A stretch of 40,928 nucleotides of DNA from an uncultured Lachnospiraceae bacterium (GCA_947625755.1 CANQPJ010000019.1:1-40928), one strand, 5' to 3'. Positions 17,030 to 24,997 are shown, numbered from the stretch's first letter. A program made the numbers and translations. Notes: a model not told the origin generated them from the letters alone.

Positions 17030-19551
17030 ATGTCCAACTTTCCAACTACACTTTTATTCATCTGATTATTGATTTTGTAGTTATTCTTTTTTATGTTACT
17101 CTTTATTTCTTTTACCTCACCGCAAGAAATATTTATACTATATACGCTCTTTTCCTTTTCCTTTAAACTCGATATTAATTCATTTTTCAATCCTTTATTC
17201 CACTTTGACGTCCAATCGAGAGTATTGATATATTCATAGGAAATAAATCTTATCTGTCCGTTCGACAGATTGGTGTTTAAAACATACACATACATTTTGG
17301 CGCTTTTCTTAACTTTACTCTCTTCATCTTCTGCTTCAACGGTAACAATATATTGATTAACCTCATCGGTATTCAAATAGCCTTCTGCAGCTATATTATC
17401 TCCTTCGGCAATTTTACCGTGATTTAATTTATCAATTTCCGTTACCCTTAATTCATATTTTTTACCGGTATGTAAATCATCATCTGTAGTAATTTTTTTT
17501 AGTATTTCTTTATTATTTAATATTATCTTTTGGTTTAACACATAATACCTGTCCACTGTATTAATGTATATTTCTTTTATGGTGATTTTCTTCCATATAC
17601 CATATAATGTTACATTGCTGTTTTTCGTGTAAACTGTCCCCGGAGCATAAACACTTCCACTTCCATCCGCCTTACTGTTCCAATGCTTTTTATCCTCTAA
17701 AATATATCCATCTCTTACAATTAAATTTTTACTCAAAGTAATGTTTTCATTCCAGTATTTTTCCTGAATATCCGGTATATTATCCACCTTGTCTGTGGTG
17801 TTTTTGTCATACCGAATTATATATTTTTCACTGATAATAATCCATACTTTGTCATATCCTTCCACATTATCACTGGGTCTAAGCAGTTGATTGCCTGACA
17901 TACTGATACAGCGGTAGCGTTCACTTTTTTTTACATCCGAAGCATACAGCTCTCCACTGCCAGAACCTCCGCTGTAACTGACTTTTACAAGTTTGGTCCC
18001 CGTGGTATTCACCTCGGAATTAATTTTTGCGATGAGACCGGATGCCTTGCTCAATTTACTCATTACTTCTATATAACATCCTTTCGTCAGATACACTTCG
18101 TTATTTTCCTCAATATAGGAATTATCCTTCATTCTTAATATTCCTGCAGCATAAACGCCGCTTCCTTTTCCATTACTCGTGTTATTCCTTACATAGCTGC
18201 TGTTTAACTGAACGATTCCGCTATTGATATAGATTGCTCCACCATTTTTTTTGCTGTCATTTTCTGTGAAAATACTATCTGTTACTACAACAATGCCATC
18301 AGACATTAAGCCTCCGCAATACCCTTCTGTTTTGTTTTTCTGAAAAACACAGTCTGTAATATAAACACTACCGGATTCCATACCTTCTATACCGGAAGGA
18401 ATTTTTACTCCGCCAACTTCCTCTTTACTGCTATTATTAATAATCTGCATATTTTTTAGGAGTATTTTCGAACGATATATACTTCCTTTTGTACCACATG
18501 AAATTCCGCCAACATTCTTCCCTGCATAATTTCCGGATATAGTTCCTCCATAAAAATAACTTGTTCCCCCTTTGTTAGAATTTGTTCCTCCATTGCATCG
18601 GATACCGCCACCGTAAGTTTCTGCTCGGTTATTGGAAATAACCGGTCCGCTTCCATCAGTCTTTCCAATGGTAGTGATTGCTCCCATACCGGTAAAAACT
18701 CCTCCTCCGCTGAGCCCGGCTTTATTATTGCTTATTGTGCCTGCTAAAATTGTACACACGGATTTGCCGCCGGCAAAAATGCCTCCGCCTTCTTCTTTGG
18801 CGGAACAGTTACGAATGACTCCTCCTGCTAAATTAATATTACAGTCAAGCATTCCAAATATGCCTCCACCTTCTGTTTCTGAACTACAGTCATGTATATA
18901 AGCCGTACTGTTGATTAAAATATTTCCTTTCTTCGCCCCAATGGCACCACCATCTGTGCCTTCACAATAACTGATTTCACCATTGACAGTCAGATTTCCC
19001 ATACTAAAAACAGCAGTTCCACCTTCCGTATTTTTATTATTCTTCACATTTGTAAGCAATGTATTTTTATCAATGCTCACTGTAGCATTATCTCCGACAT
19101 ATACAAAGCCGGAACTTTTCTTTTTTCCTGTAAACTTTCCTTTATTTCCACCTAACCTTAATATCTGATTACTGCCATCTTTATAGCCGAAAACAACGTT
19201 GGCGCTTCCATTCACTACAATGCAAAATTTTGGTTCTCCATTGCTGTTGACAGAATCCGAAACATTACCTGAACGTATTATTTTTCTTTCTGCCCCTTTT
19301 GCATATATTCGGAATTTTCCTTTTGGGACAACAATACTTTTTTTAAGCGTAATATTGCTATTTACTGCTATATATTTCCAATTGCTTCCTCCTTTAGCAG
19401 TTAATATCTCTCTAATATCCGATTCCGTGGTCACTATGTATGGTTTCGCTGCGCTTCCGCTTCCTGTATACCCCTGTACAACATGTCGATTGCATATACA
19501 TATCAGGCACATCAGTACAACGATTATAAAATATTTGATTTTACCTTGCAT
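17026..19551 (-). CDS. Large secreted beta-helix protein of the Tad-like operon
   Basis: An 841-residue exported protein. A signal peptide covers about residues 1-27. Residues about 100-490 repeat short strands with GGG turns and Asn ladders (for example GGGIFAGG, LSGGGVFTG, TYGGGIRCN), the pattern of a right-handed parallel beta-helix as in pectate-lyase-fold adhesins. Residues about 577-654 form one Listeria-Bacteroides (InlB B-type) repeat ending in VTLYGIWKK. A Lys-rich C-terminal region follows. No LPXTG anchor or membrane tail is seen. Overlaps with both neighbours (11 nt upstream, 4 nt downstream) tie it to the pilus genes, suggesting a tip adhesin or secreted cargo. Enzymatic activity is not excluded, but no catalytic set is visible. 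Confidence 0.85.
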   Translation of the reverse strand: MQGKIKYFIIVVLMCLICICNRHVVQGYTGSGSAAKPYIVTTESDIREILTAKGGSNWKYIAVNSNITLKKSIVVPKGKFRIYAKGAERKIIRSGNVSDSVNSNGEPKFCIVVNGSANVVFGYKDGSNQILRLGGNKGKFTGKKKSSGFVYVGDNATVSIDKNTLLTNVKNNKNTEGGTAVFSMGNLTVNGEISYCEGTDGGAIGAKKGNILINSTAYIHDCSSETEGGGIFGMLDCNINLAGGVIRNCSAKEEGGGIFAGGKSVCTILAGTISNNKAGLSGGGVFTGMGAITTIGKTDGSGPVISNNRAETYGGGIRCNGGTNSNKGGTSYFYGGTISGNYAGKNVGGISCGTKGSIYRSKILLKNMQIINNSSKEEVGGVKIPSGIEGMESGSVYITDCVFQKNKTEGYCGGLMSDGIVVVTDSIFTENDSKKNGGAIYINSGIVQLNSSYVRNNTSNGKGSGVYAAGILRMKDNSYIEENNEVYLTKGCYIEVMSKLSKASGLIAKINSEVNTTGTKLVKVSYSGGSGSGELYASDVKKSERYRCISMSGNQLLRPSDNVEGYDKVWIIISEKYIIRYDKNTTDKVDNIPDIQEKYWNENITLSKNLIVRDGYILEDKKHWNSKADGSGSVYAPGTVYTKNSNVTLYGIWKKITIKEIYINTVDRYYVLNQKIILNNKEILKKITTDDDLHTGKKYELRVTEIDKLNHGKIAEGDNIAAEGYLNTDEVNQYIVTVEAEDEESKVKKSAKMYVYVLNTNLSNGQIRFISYEYINTLDWTSKWNKGLKNELISSLKEKEKSVYSINISCGEVKEIKSNIKKNNYKINNQMNKSVVGKLDI

Positions 19552-19885
19552 ATCCCTCTATCACCCCCTGTTTATTAAATTTTTCTCCAAACAAGCTAAA
19601 CACGGGAAGTGTCACACTATATTCCAGTGTTATTAATCTGCTGGGCTGCTCATTGTAAATTGTTAAATCCTGCACATTTAATTTATATCCTTTTTCATCT
19701 GCTTCAGATATGCACTGATGAATAACACTATCATTACAATTACTATCTTCTATACGATTGACAGCAACATTGTAAAAATCTCTTGCGTCTGACACTTGGT
19801 TATTACTGCTTATGATAGAAGCAAACAGGATACATCCCAGCGTTATTGCAATAATCATTGAGAACATTTCTATCGCTACTTTCAT
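19541..19885 (-). CDS. TadE-like pseudopilin candidate
   Basis: A 114-residue protein with an N-terminal hydrophobic helix (residues 7-26, MFSMIIAITLGCILFASIIS) and a soluble domain of about 85 residues with two cysteines (SNCNDSVIHQC). The layout resembles TadE/TadF minor pseudopilins. GGAG seven bases before ATG 19885 overlaps the stop region of the upstream gene. Its end overlaps the start of the beta-helix gene by 11 nt. Confidence 0.75.
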   Translation of the reverse strand: MKVAIEMFSMIIAITLGCILFASIISSNNQVSDARDFYNVAVNRIEDSNCNDSVIHQCISEADEKGYKLNVQDLTIYNEQPSRLITLEYSVTLPVFSLFGEKFNKQGVIEGYAR

Positions 19886-19889
19886 ATTT

Positions 19890-20294
19890 TTACTCCACTA
19901 TCACATTTATATATTTTGTACATGCTAACTGATTATCATCCATTACCACACATCTAACTTTGTAAATCCCTTTTTTAAAGGTATCTACTGTTCCATAAAT
20001 TATCACCCGGTCCGTAATGTCTTTTCCATCACAATCCTTTGCTTTTACAAAATCTTTGCAGTTAAAATTTTCTGCTTTATATTGAGCATAGATTATCTCA
20101 TCCACCTCAATTACCGGGTATTTGTCTTTATTTTCTGAAATAAATTTACCATTACTTTTGCTTATATTTGTTTTATATTCCGGAGTCATACTTTTCCATT
20201 TACTTTCACAAACCGAACATATGATAAGAATTACAACAACCCCTATAATGCCATACACCAATGTTTCTCCATGCTCGCCTAACAAATTTTCCAT
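19890..20294 (-). CDS. E-x-G mini-pilin fused to an Ig-like (DUF5011-type) domain
   Basis: A 134-residue protein. The N-terminus MENLLGEHGETLVYG has the same E7-H8-G9 signature as the other small proteins of this operon, followed by a hydrophobic helix (about 12-27). The exported remainder (about 60-134) looks like a DUF5011-type Ig fold: DITDRVIIYGTVDTFKKGIY then YKVRCVVMDDN, as in surface-protein modules with the pattern GDIT...V...VDT..G.Y. It may be a minor or capping subunit. It starts two bases after the stop of the preceding mini-gene, with GGAG overlapping that gene's last codons. Confidence 0.75.
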   Translation of the reverse strand: MENLLGEHGETLVYGIIGVVVILIICSVCESKWKSMTPEYKTNISKSNGKFISENKDKYPVIEVDEIIYAQYKAENFNCKDFVKAKDCDGKDITDRVIIYGTVDTFKKGIYKVRCVVMDDNQLACTKYINVIVE

Positions 20295-20295
20295 A

Positions 20296-20436
20296 TTACT
20301 CTCCTATTATTGAAACTATAGAATAAGCATCCATATTTCCCACAGCAAGAACTACCATAAAAATAATTGTCAGCAAAAAAACAGACACAATTCCACTAAT
20401 CAATACTCCCCCATGTTCAGAAATAAATTCTTCCAT
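20296..20436 (-). CDS. E-x-G mini-pilin, 46 residues
   Basis: A very short gene. The protein begins MEEFISEHGGVLISG, with E7-H8-G9 in the same register as its neighbours. A single hydrophobic helix follows (about residues 11-33), then a 13-residue tail with AYSIVSIIGE. GGAGAG lies five bases before ATG 20436. The stop is one base from the next start. The size and topology resemble Flp-type pilins, but the usual Flp cleavage motif is not evident. It could be the major filament subunit or a small membrane partner of the assembly complex. Confidence 0.75.
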   Translation of the reverse strand: MEEFISEHGGVLISGIVSVFLLTIIFMVVLAVGNMDAYSIVSIIGE

Positions 20437-20447
20437 ATAACTCTCCT

Positions 20448-20552
20448 TTATCCTGTTACAACATTTAAAATTTCATAAAATCCTGCAATTAAGAACAAAA
20501 AGATTATTCCATAAATAATACATTGCCCCAATTCTGATAACAAAAACTTCAA
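20448..20552 (-). CDS. E-x-G mini-protein, 34 residues, TTG start
   Basis: The smallest member of the set: MKFLLSELGQCIIYG, then a hydrophobic helix to about residue 28 and a tail ILNVVTG. Residues 7-9 are E-L-G, matching the E-H-G of the others. Translation probably begins at TTG 20552, with GGAGG six bases upstream, two bases after the stop of the TadB/C-like gene. I see it by position and pattern; its reality rests on the conserved register and tight spacing. Confidence 0.65.
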   Translation of the reverse strand: MKFLLSELGQCIIYGIIFLFLIAGFYEILNVVTG

Positions 20553-20554
20553 CA

Positions 20555-21871
20555 CTAACCTCCATGAATTACATTTGAAATAGATGATGTGAAAACTACA
20601 ATCATAAGTATCATATCAACCATTATTTTTACTACGCCCACTCCCATAGGAACAGCAGTAAACATTGTCGCCGCACCTATCCTGTCATTATTTTTCATTT
20701 CCTCTGCCTGCCTTGTCATTTTATTGTTTCTATCAATAATAGAATGAATCTGTTTTCCGGATTGCTCCTTTCCCAGTTCATGAATAGAATAAAACATTTT
20801 AACAGACGACTTTATATCATCCAGGTCAAACTCCTTTAAAAAATTATCATAAGGTTCTATGCCTACCGGATATTTTTCAAAATCAACTAATAATTTTCTC
20901 ACTGGTCTTTTCAATACAAACGCCAGCTTTTCATAAGAATTTTCTATTGCGGACTGCACCGTCTCATTTTGCAAATTAATCGACACATCCCTAATCCAGT
21001 CAGGAAATACTTTTTTGATTTCATTTTCAAGTGTACGTTTTGCCTTTTTATAAGACATTTTTTCTAAAAATGATAGTGCCTTATAATTTTCATATCCCTT
21101 TTCCACCAGAACATAATATTTGACAATCATATTATCCGGCAGCATTTGTTTTTCCTTAATCCAGTCAATATTCATTTTTTTAATGACAAACAGATAGGAT
21201 ATTAACATGAACATTATCATTACTGTAGAGCATATCTGATACACCGGATGATTGGTATATCTGTATTCCTGCGGAATTAAATATGCCATAAATCCGCATG
21301 TAACCAGTGTTGAAAAAATAGAAATTAATACATTTCTTTTTACTCTGTCAACCTCTTTGATAAATAATGATATTCTGTCACCCCACTGTTTTACATCATT
21401 TAAAAGAATGTCGATATGCTCCTCATAATCTCCACCATGTTCTTCTATTTTAATAAGAAATTCATGCAATGACCTTAATCTCTTACAGTCATATTCCTTT
21501 CCAATAATGTCCAGAGATTCTTTATATATTTTATCTGTCATTTTGGAATCAATATTTACAATAACCTCTTCAATAATTTCCTTCATTCGATTGGAACTGA
21601 CTTTTTGGGCATCCGACAGCGCCAGTCTGATTTTCGGCTGTTTCTTAAATGAATAAATCATTTGTTCCATATACAGAATCACATCATGGAATTTATTTAA
21701 ATATGTAATCCGTTTTGTTTCTTCTTTTTGAAATACAATATTAAAGACTACGGTTGCGATGAAACACGTCAATATGCAAAATATGTTTAATTTATATACC
21801 AGACAGATTATCAGAACCAAAATCATCACTCCGGCAGCATCCTTTAATATGTTTATTATTTTATCTTTCAA
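20555..21871 (-). CDS. TadB/TadC-like (T2SSF-type) inner-membrane assembly protein
   Basis: A 438-residue protein with two hydrophobic segments near the N-terminus (about 13-46), a central pair (about 187-235) and one at the C-terminus (about 405-433). Long cytoplasmic helical regions lie between them. This is the layout of TadB/TadC platform proteins of type IV-like pili. Most Tad loci have separate TadB and TadC; here a single protein seems to serve. Translation starts at TTG 21871, overlapping the ATPase stop by 11 nt, with AGGAG seven bases upstream. It should form the membrane platform on which the ATPase acts. Confidence 0.8.
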   Translation of the reverse strand: MKDKIINILKDAAGVMILVLIICLVYKLNIFCILTCFIATVVFNIVFQKEETKRITYLNKFHDVILYMEQMIYSFKKQPKIRLALSDAQKVSSNRMKEIIEEVIVNIDSKMTDKIYKESLDIIGKEYDCKRLRSLHEFLIKIEEHGGDYEEHIDILLNDVKQWGDRISLFIKEVDRVKRNVLISIFSTLVTCGFMAYLIPQEYRYTNHPVYQICSTVMIMFMLISYLFVIKKMNIDWIKEKQMLPDNMIVKYYVLVEKGYENYKALSFLEKMSYKKAKRTLENEIKKVFPDWIRDVSINLQNETVQSAIENSYEKLAFVLKRPVRKLLVDFEKYPVGIEPYDNFLKEFDLDDIKSSVKMFYSIHELGKEQSGKQIHSIIDRNNKMTRQAEEMKNNDRIGAATMFTAVPMGVGVVKIMVDMILMIVVFTSSISNVIHGG

Positions 21872-22886
21872 TTACACTCTCCTTTACAAAAGGATTATTA
21901 ATCCCCGCCATTCTAAATTTTCTTATAATATCTTTTGGAAGATTTTTTGTTAAAATTTTTCCTTCCTCATAAATCATTACTTTTTCATTTCTTTCTTCAT
22001 TTCTGGACAAACACATGATTTGGGCAATATGCCGTGTGATTTTTTCTCCTTCTTTTACAAAAGATTGTAATAACACTCCAATATCCACAAACGAATAAAC
22101 ATCATTTTCATTAATGTTTTGTCCCATATTTCTTAAACGATCGGGGATTTTACCGGCATCATCCAGATGTATTGTTGTAAGACAATGTACTCCGGCTGAA
22201 ATATTTTCCAACAGATATTTTACCTCCTCTCCTCTGGCTTCTGCCAGCAGTACCCATGTAGGTAATTGTCTTTTACTGGCTTTTAACGCATCTGCGTAAC
22301 CAAAATTTTCACTAACTTTTATTTCCACACAATCTTTATCCGGGTTAATTGCGGCATATCTTAATTCCAGATTATCTTCTATTGTATATACTCTTTCAAA
22401 CGCCGGAATATAATTGGTTAAATATTTTATATATTCTGTCTTTCCCACACCCGGTAACCCGCCTACAATCACGGTGCAGTGTGCTCGTATGGCATTTTCC
22501 ATAAAAGTATCAATCTCCTCCGTGCAATATCTTTCCTGAATTAATCTGTCCCTATTAATTCTTCTGATTGCCGGTGTTTTTCGAATACTAATACTGATTC
22601 CGGTGTTGGTAACAGAATCATGCAGAATTGATATTCGAAGACTATCTGTTTCCGCTTCTAACAGCGGATTATTTTGATTAAACTGCATATTCATCAAATT
22701 ACTTATACGCGTATAAAACTGTTGGATAAAAGTATCATCCAAAACAAAATTTTCTACTTTATATCTGCCTTTCTCCAGATCATTTATCCAAAGTCCGCGG
22801 CTCCAATTAATATCAGTAATATTTTCATCTAAAATATATTTTAATAAATCACCAAAAGCTCTATCCGGTAAAGACAATTTTCTCAT
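21861..22886 (-). CDS. tadA: TadA/CpaF-type secretion ATPase
   Basis: The hexameric ATPase that powers pilus or pseudopilus assembly in Tad systems (GspE/VirB11 superfamily). The 341 residues show Walker A GGLPGVGKT (142-150), the Asp box TIEDNLELR (168-176), a Walker B-like LLAEARGEE (213-221) and the His-box region LTTIH (236-240). It is shorter than typical TadA (about 420 or more), with a reduced N-terminal domain. ATG 22886 is chosen because GGAGAG lies five bases upstream; an in-frame ATG at 22901 has no ribosome site. Confidence 0.9.
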   Translation of the reverse strand: MRKLSLPDRAFGDLLKYILDENITDINWSRGLWINDLEKGRYKVENFVLDDTFIQQFYTRISNLMNMQFNQNNPLLEAETDSLRISILHDSVTNTGISISIRKTPAIRRINRDRLIQERYCTEEIDTFMENAIRAHCTVIVGGLPGVGKTEYIKYLTNYIPAFERVYTIEDNLELRYAAINPDKDCVEIKVSENFGYADALKASKRQLPTWVLLAEARGEEVKYLLENISAGVHCLTTIHLDDAGKIPDRLRNMGQNINENDVYSFVDIGVLLQSFVKEGEKITRHIAQIMCLSRNEERNEKVMIYEEGKILTKNLPKDIIRKFRMAGINNPFVKESVIER

Positions 22887-22948
22887 TAGCACTCTCCCCA
22901 TCTTTTTACTAAAATAATTGTTACTTATAACACAAATACTATTCCTGC

Positions 22949-23131
22949 CTACTTCCCTGTTGGTATCTTGCCGGCAATGGAATCAAATGTAACCGATGAG
23001 GAATAACTATCCACTACATCTTTGACCGCTTCACTGATAATCGGTCCTATAACATACGCCACACCTACGAGCAGTAAAATGCATACTGCAATAAATATGG
23101 TCTTACCATGCTCCTGCAGAAAAACATCCAA
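22949..23131 (-). CDS. E-x-G mini-pilin, 60 residues, first gene of the Tad-like operon
   Basis: The protein starts MDVFLQEHGKTIFIAV: E7-H8-G9, then a hydrophobic helix (about 11-31), an amphipathic stretch ISEAVKDVVDSYSSSV and a short tail. Of the four small proteins it looks most like an Flp pilin in size and helix layout. It uses a TTG start with AGGAGG nine bases upstream. As first gene behind a strong promoter it would be the most abundant product, fitting a major pilin. No prepilin-peptidase gene is found in the window. Confidence 0.75.
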   Translation of the reverse strand: MDVFLQEHGKTIFIAVCILLLVGVAYVIGPIISEAVKDVVDSYSSSVTFDSIAGKIPTGK

Positions 23132-23193
23132 TGGTATCCACCTCCTTATTTATATTCCAAACTTACAACCAAAAGCGGGGATTTTAAAATGTA

Positions 23194-23227
23194 GACATTC
23201 ATAATAGATTTGCCAGCTATGAATGTC
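23194..23227 (-). promoter_or_regulatory. Hairpin in the leader of the Tad-like operon
   Basis: GACATTCATA (23194-23203) is perfectly complementary to TATGAATGTC (23218-23227), with a 14-nt loop. It lies in the 5' leader of about 140 nt between promoter and first gene. I compared it by eye with the c-di-GMP-I riboswitch and did not find that aptamer's conserved parts, so the class is unknown. Confidence 0.6.
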
Positions 23228-23246
23228 ACATATTCATAAACTATAA

Positions 23247-23261
23247 ACATAAACTTTATGT
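23247..23261. promoter_or_regulatory. Palindrome just downstream of the Tad-like operon promoter
   Basis: ACATAAA-C-TTTATGT is a perfect 7+1+7 palindrome. It lies about 13-27 nt after the predicted transcription start and is well placed for a repressor site. Confidence 0.45.
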
Positions 23262-23280
23262 TGTTTTGTTTGGTAAATGA

Positions 23281-23309
23281 ATAATATCACTTTTTGTTTT
23301 TATAGTCAA
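23281..23309 (-). promoter_or_regulatory. Promoter of the Tad-like operon
   Basis: On the minus strand TTGACT (23304-23309) and TATTAT (23281-23286) are exactly 17 nt apart: a strong vegetative promoter. Confidence 0.75.
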
Positions 23310-23352
23310 TACTTTTTTAAATTTTATTTCAGTATTTTTTTTAATTTATTTA

Positions 23353-23361
23353 TGATACAAT
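23353..23361 (+). promoter_or_regulatory. Extended -10 promoter of nth
   Basis: TGATACAAT gives an extended TG-N-TACAAT -10 box about 34 nt before the start codon. No good -35 is present upstream (T-rich run only). Confidence 0.5.
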
Positions 23362-23394
23362 ATTTACAGATTGATTTTTGGAGAGGAAACACAA

Positions 23395-24027
23395 ATGAGA
23401 AAGAAAGATTTAGCACTGGAAGTGATTAATCGATTGGAAAAAGAATATCCGGATGCCGATTGTACCCTTGACTACAATGATGCATGGAAACTTTTAATCA
23501 GTGTAAGGCTGGCTGCCCAATGTACTGATGAGAGAGTCAACAAAATCGTGCCTGAACTATATGCAAAATATCCTACCATTGAATTGATAGCAGATGCTCC
23601 GGTAGAAGAAATTGAAAAGATTGTACGTCCCTGCGGATTGGGAAAGAGTAAAGCGAGAGACATTTCTCTTTGTATGAAGATGCTGCGCGATGTATATGAT
23701 TGCAAAGTCCCTGATAATATGGATGATTTACTAAAACTTCCCGGTGTAGGAAGAAAAAGTGCCAATCTTATCATGGGAGATGTTTTTGGAAAACCTGCAA
23801 TTGTTACAGATACACACTGTATTCGCTTATGTAATCGGATTGGTCTTGTAAATGGCGTCAAAGAACCAAAAAAAGTAGAGATGGAGCTTTGGAAGATTAT
23901 TCCTCCCGAAAAAGGCAGTGATTTTTGCCATCGCCTTGTATACCATGGCCGCGATATTTGTACTGCCAGAACAAAACCACACTGTGACAAATGCTGTTTA
24001 TCCGATATTTGTAAAAAACAGATATAG
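23395..24027 (+). CDS. nth: Endonuclease III
   Basis: A DNA glycosylase/AP lyase that removes oxidised pyrimidines in base-excision repair. The 210 residues show the helix-hairpin-helix LPGVGRKSA (115-123) with catalytic Lys121, catalytic Asp139 in IVTDTHCIR and a C-terminal [4Fe-4S] cysteine cluster, CTARTKPHCDKCCLSDIC. The first cysteine spacing is seven residues instead of the usual six. Translation starts at ATG 23395, preceded by GGAGAGG; an upstream TTG frame at 23371 lacks a ribosome site. It is transcribed divergently from the pilus operon and ends in a terminator that overlaps its stop codon. Confidence 0.96.
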   Translation: MRKKDLALEVINRLEKEYPDADCTLDYNDAWKLLISVRLAAQCTDERVNKIVPELYAKYPTIELIADAPVEEIEKIVRPCGLGKSKARDISLCMKMLRDVYDCKVPDNMDDLLKLPGVGRKSANLIMGDVFGKPAIVTDTHCIRLCNRIGLVNGVKEPKKVEMELWKIIPPEKGSDFCHRLVYHGRDICTARTKPHCDKCCLSDICKKQI

Positions 24028-24050
24028 GCACGATTGCCTATATCTGTTTT
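24019..24050 (+). terminator. Terminator of nth
   Basis: CAGATATAGGCA (24019-24030) pairs perfectly over 12 bp with TGCCTATATCTG (24035-24046), with a 4-nt loop, followed by TTTT. The nth stop codon lies inside the stem. Confidence 0.85.
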
Positions 24051-24323
24051 AACTTATATTAATTTACACAATAGGTTAAGAAAAACTTTATTTTTGCACA
24101 AAAATTCTTGGAGGCTATCAAAATTACTAAAGAAATATAATATTGGCTTTGGTATTTCCAGTCATTATTTGACGGAACACAAAAAACCATACTCATATCC
24201 TCTCACTCTTCTTTATATATAAATTCGACAATATCTCTAAAAATTTGCTTTTCTTATATAAATCAGTATCAATTTACAAAAAAACAACTTATTCTATGGT
24301 AAATATATATTACGAGAACTATA
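24051..24323. other. AT-rich intergenic region before the BclA-like gene
   Basis: No gene is supported. A lone TTGGAGG near 24109 is not followed by a proper start codon. No sigma-A promoter with good -35 and -10 was found. A sporulation-sigma promoter would be expected for the gene that follows, but none could be assigned with confidence. Confidence 0.4.
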
Positions 24324-24930
24324 ATGAGAAAATTAAATTTTTTTAATAATAACTGCAATAATAATTGTAATAATTCCAATTCTAATGAAACAGACAATGA
24401 TAATAACTTCTTCACCGATACAGATAATGACTGCTGTGGCAACGCAGATAATGATTGTACATCCTGGTCCTATAGGGCCACAGGGACCACAAGGTCCTGC
24501 TGGAACCGTATTAAGCTTTGCAGATTTTTATGCATTAATGCCACCAGATAATGCATCTACTATTGCACCTGGTGCTGATGTTTCCTTTCCACAAAATGGA
24601 CCTAGCAGTGGTACAGATATTGTTCGAGCTGGAAATAACTCATTTACGCTTGGTCCAATTGGAACTTACCAGATATTATTTGAAGTAGTTGTAAATCAGG
24701 CAGGACAATTACAACTCACGCTCAATGGGGCTCCTTTACCATATACTGTTGTGGGGCGTGCAACCGGTACAACCCAGATTGTTGGTATGTCCCTTATTAC
24801 AACAGACACAGAAAATTCCACCCTGACTGTGCGAAATCCTGCAGATAATTCTGAAGCACTTATTGTAACACCAAATGATGGTGGCACACAGCCGGTTTCC
24901 GCACATCTTACAATTATACAAATTCAGTAA
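24324..24930 (+). pseudogene. BclA-like collagen/exosporium protein, reading frame disrupted
   Basis: Two frames together make one gene. From ATG 24324 the frame gives MRKLNFFNNNCNNNC and further Asn/Asp/Cys-rich sequence up to about 24465, as in spore-surface proteins, and then stops at 24551 in nonsense. The frame one base further on gives a short collagen-like run GPIGPQGPQGPAG and a complete BclA-type C-terminal domain (ADFYALMPPDNASTIAPG... to ...SAHLTIIQIQ), ending at 24930. The switch lies between about 24465 and 24470 and needs a +1 shift (or removal of one base). A T7 tract at 24338-24344 is a second place where loss of one base would open the whole gene. It may be a pseudogene, a phase-variable gene, a frameshift-translated gene or a sequence error. 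BclA-type proteins form trimeric filaments on the exosporium. Confidence 0.8.
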
Positions 24931-24948
24931 AACAAAATAGTAATAAAT

Positions 24949-24997
24949 CCCCCTATAAGATGAATAAGCCAAGTCATCTTATAGGGGGAAACATTTT
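24949..24997 (+). terminator. Strong terminator after the BclA-like gene
   Basis: CCCCCTATAAGATGA (24949-24963) pairs over 15 bp with TCATCTTATAGGGGG (24974-24988), with a 10-nt loop, then AAACATTTTT. Confidence 0.85.

Noticed and set aside
23160-23280. c-di-GMP-I riboswitch in the pilus operon leader
   Set aside because: A GGCAAA-like string is present, but the conserved aptamer core, tetraloop and receptor are not seen.
24034-24222. Small rightward ORF after nth (62 codons)
   Set aside because: It begins inside the nth terminator without a ribosome site and its composition is that of random AT-rich DNA.
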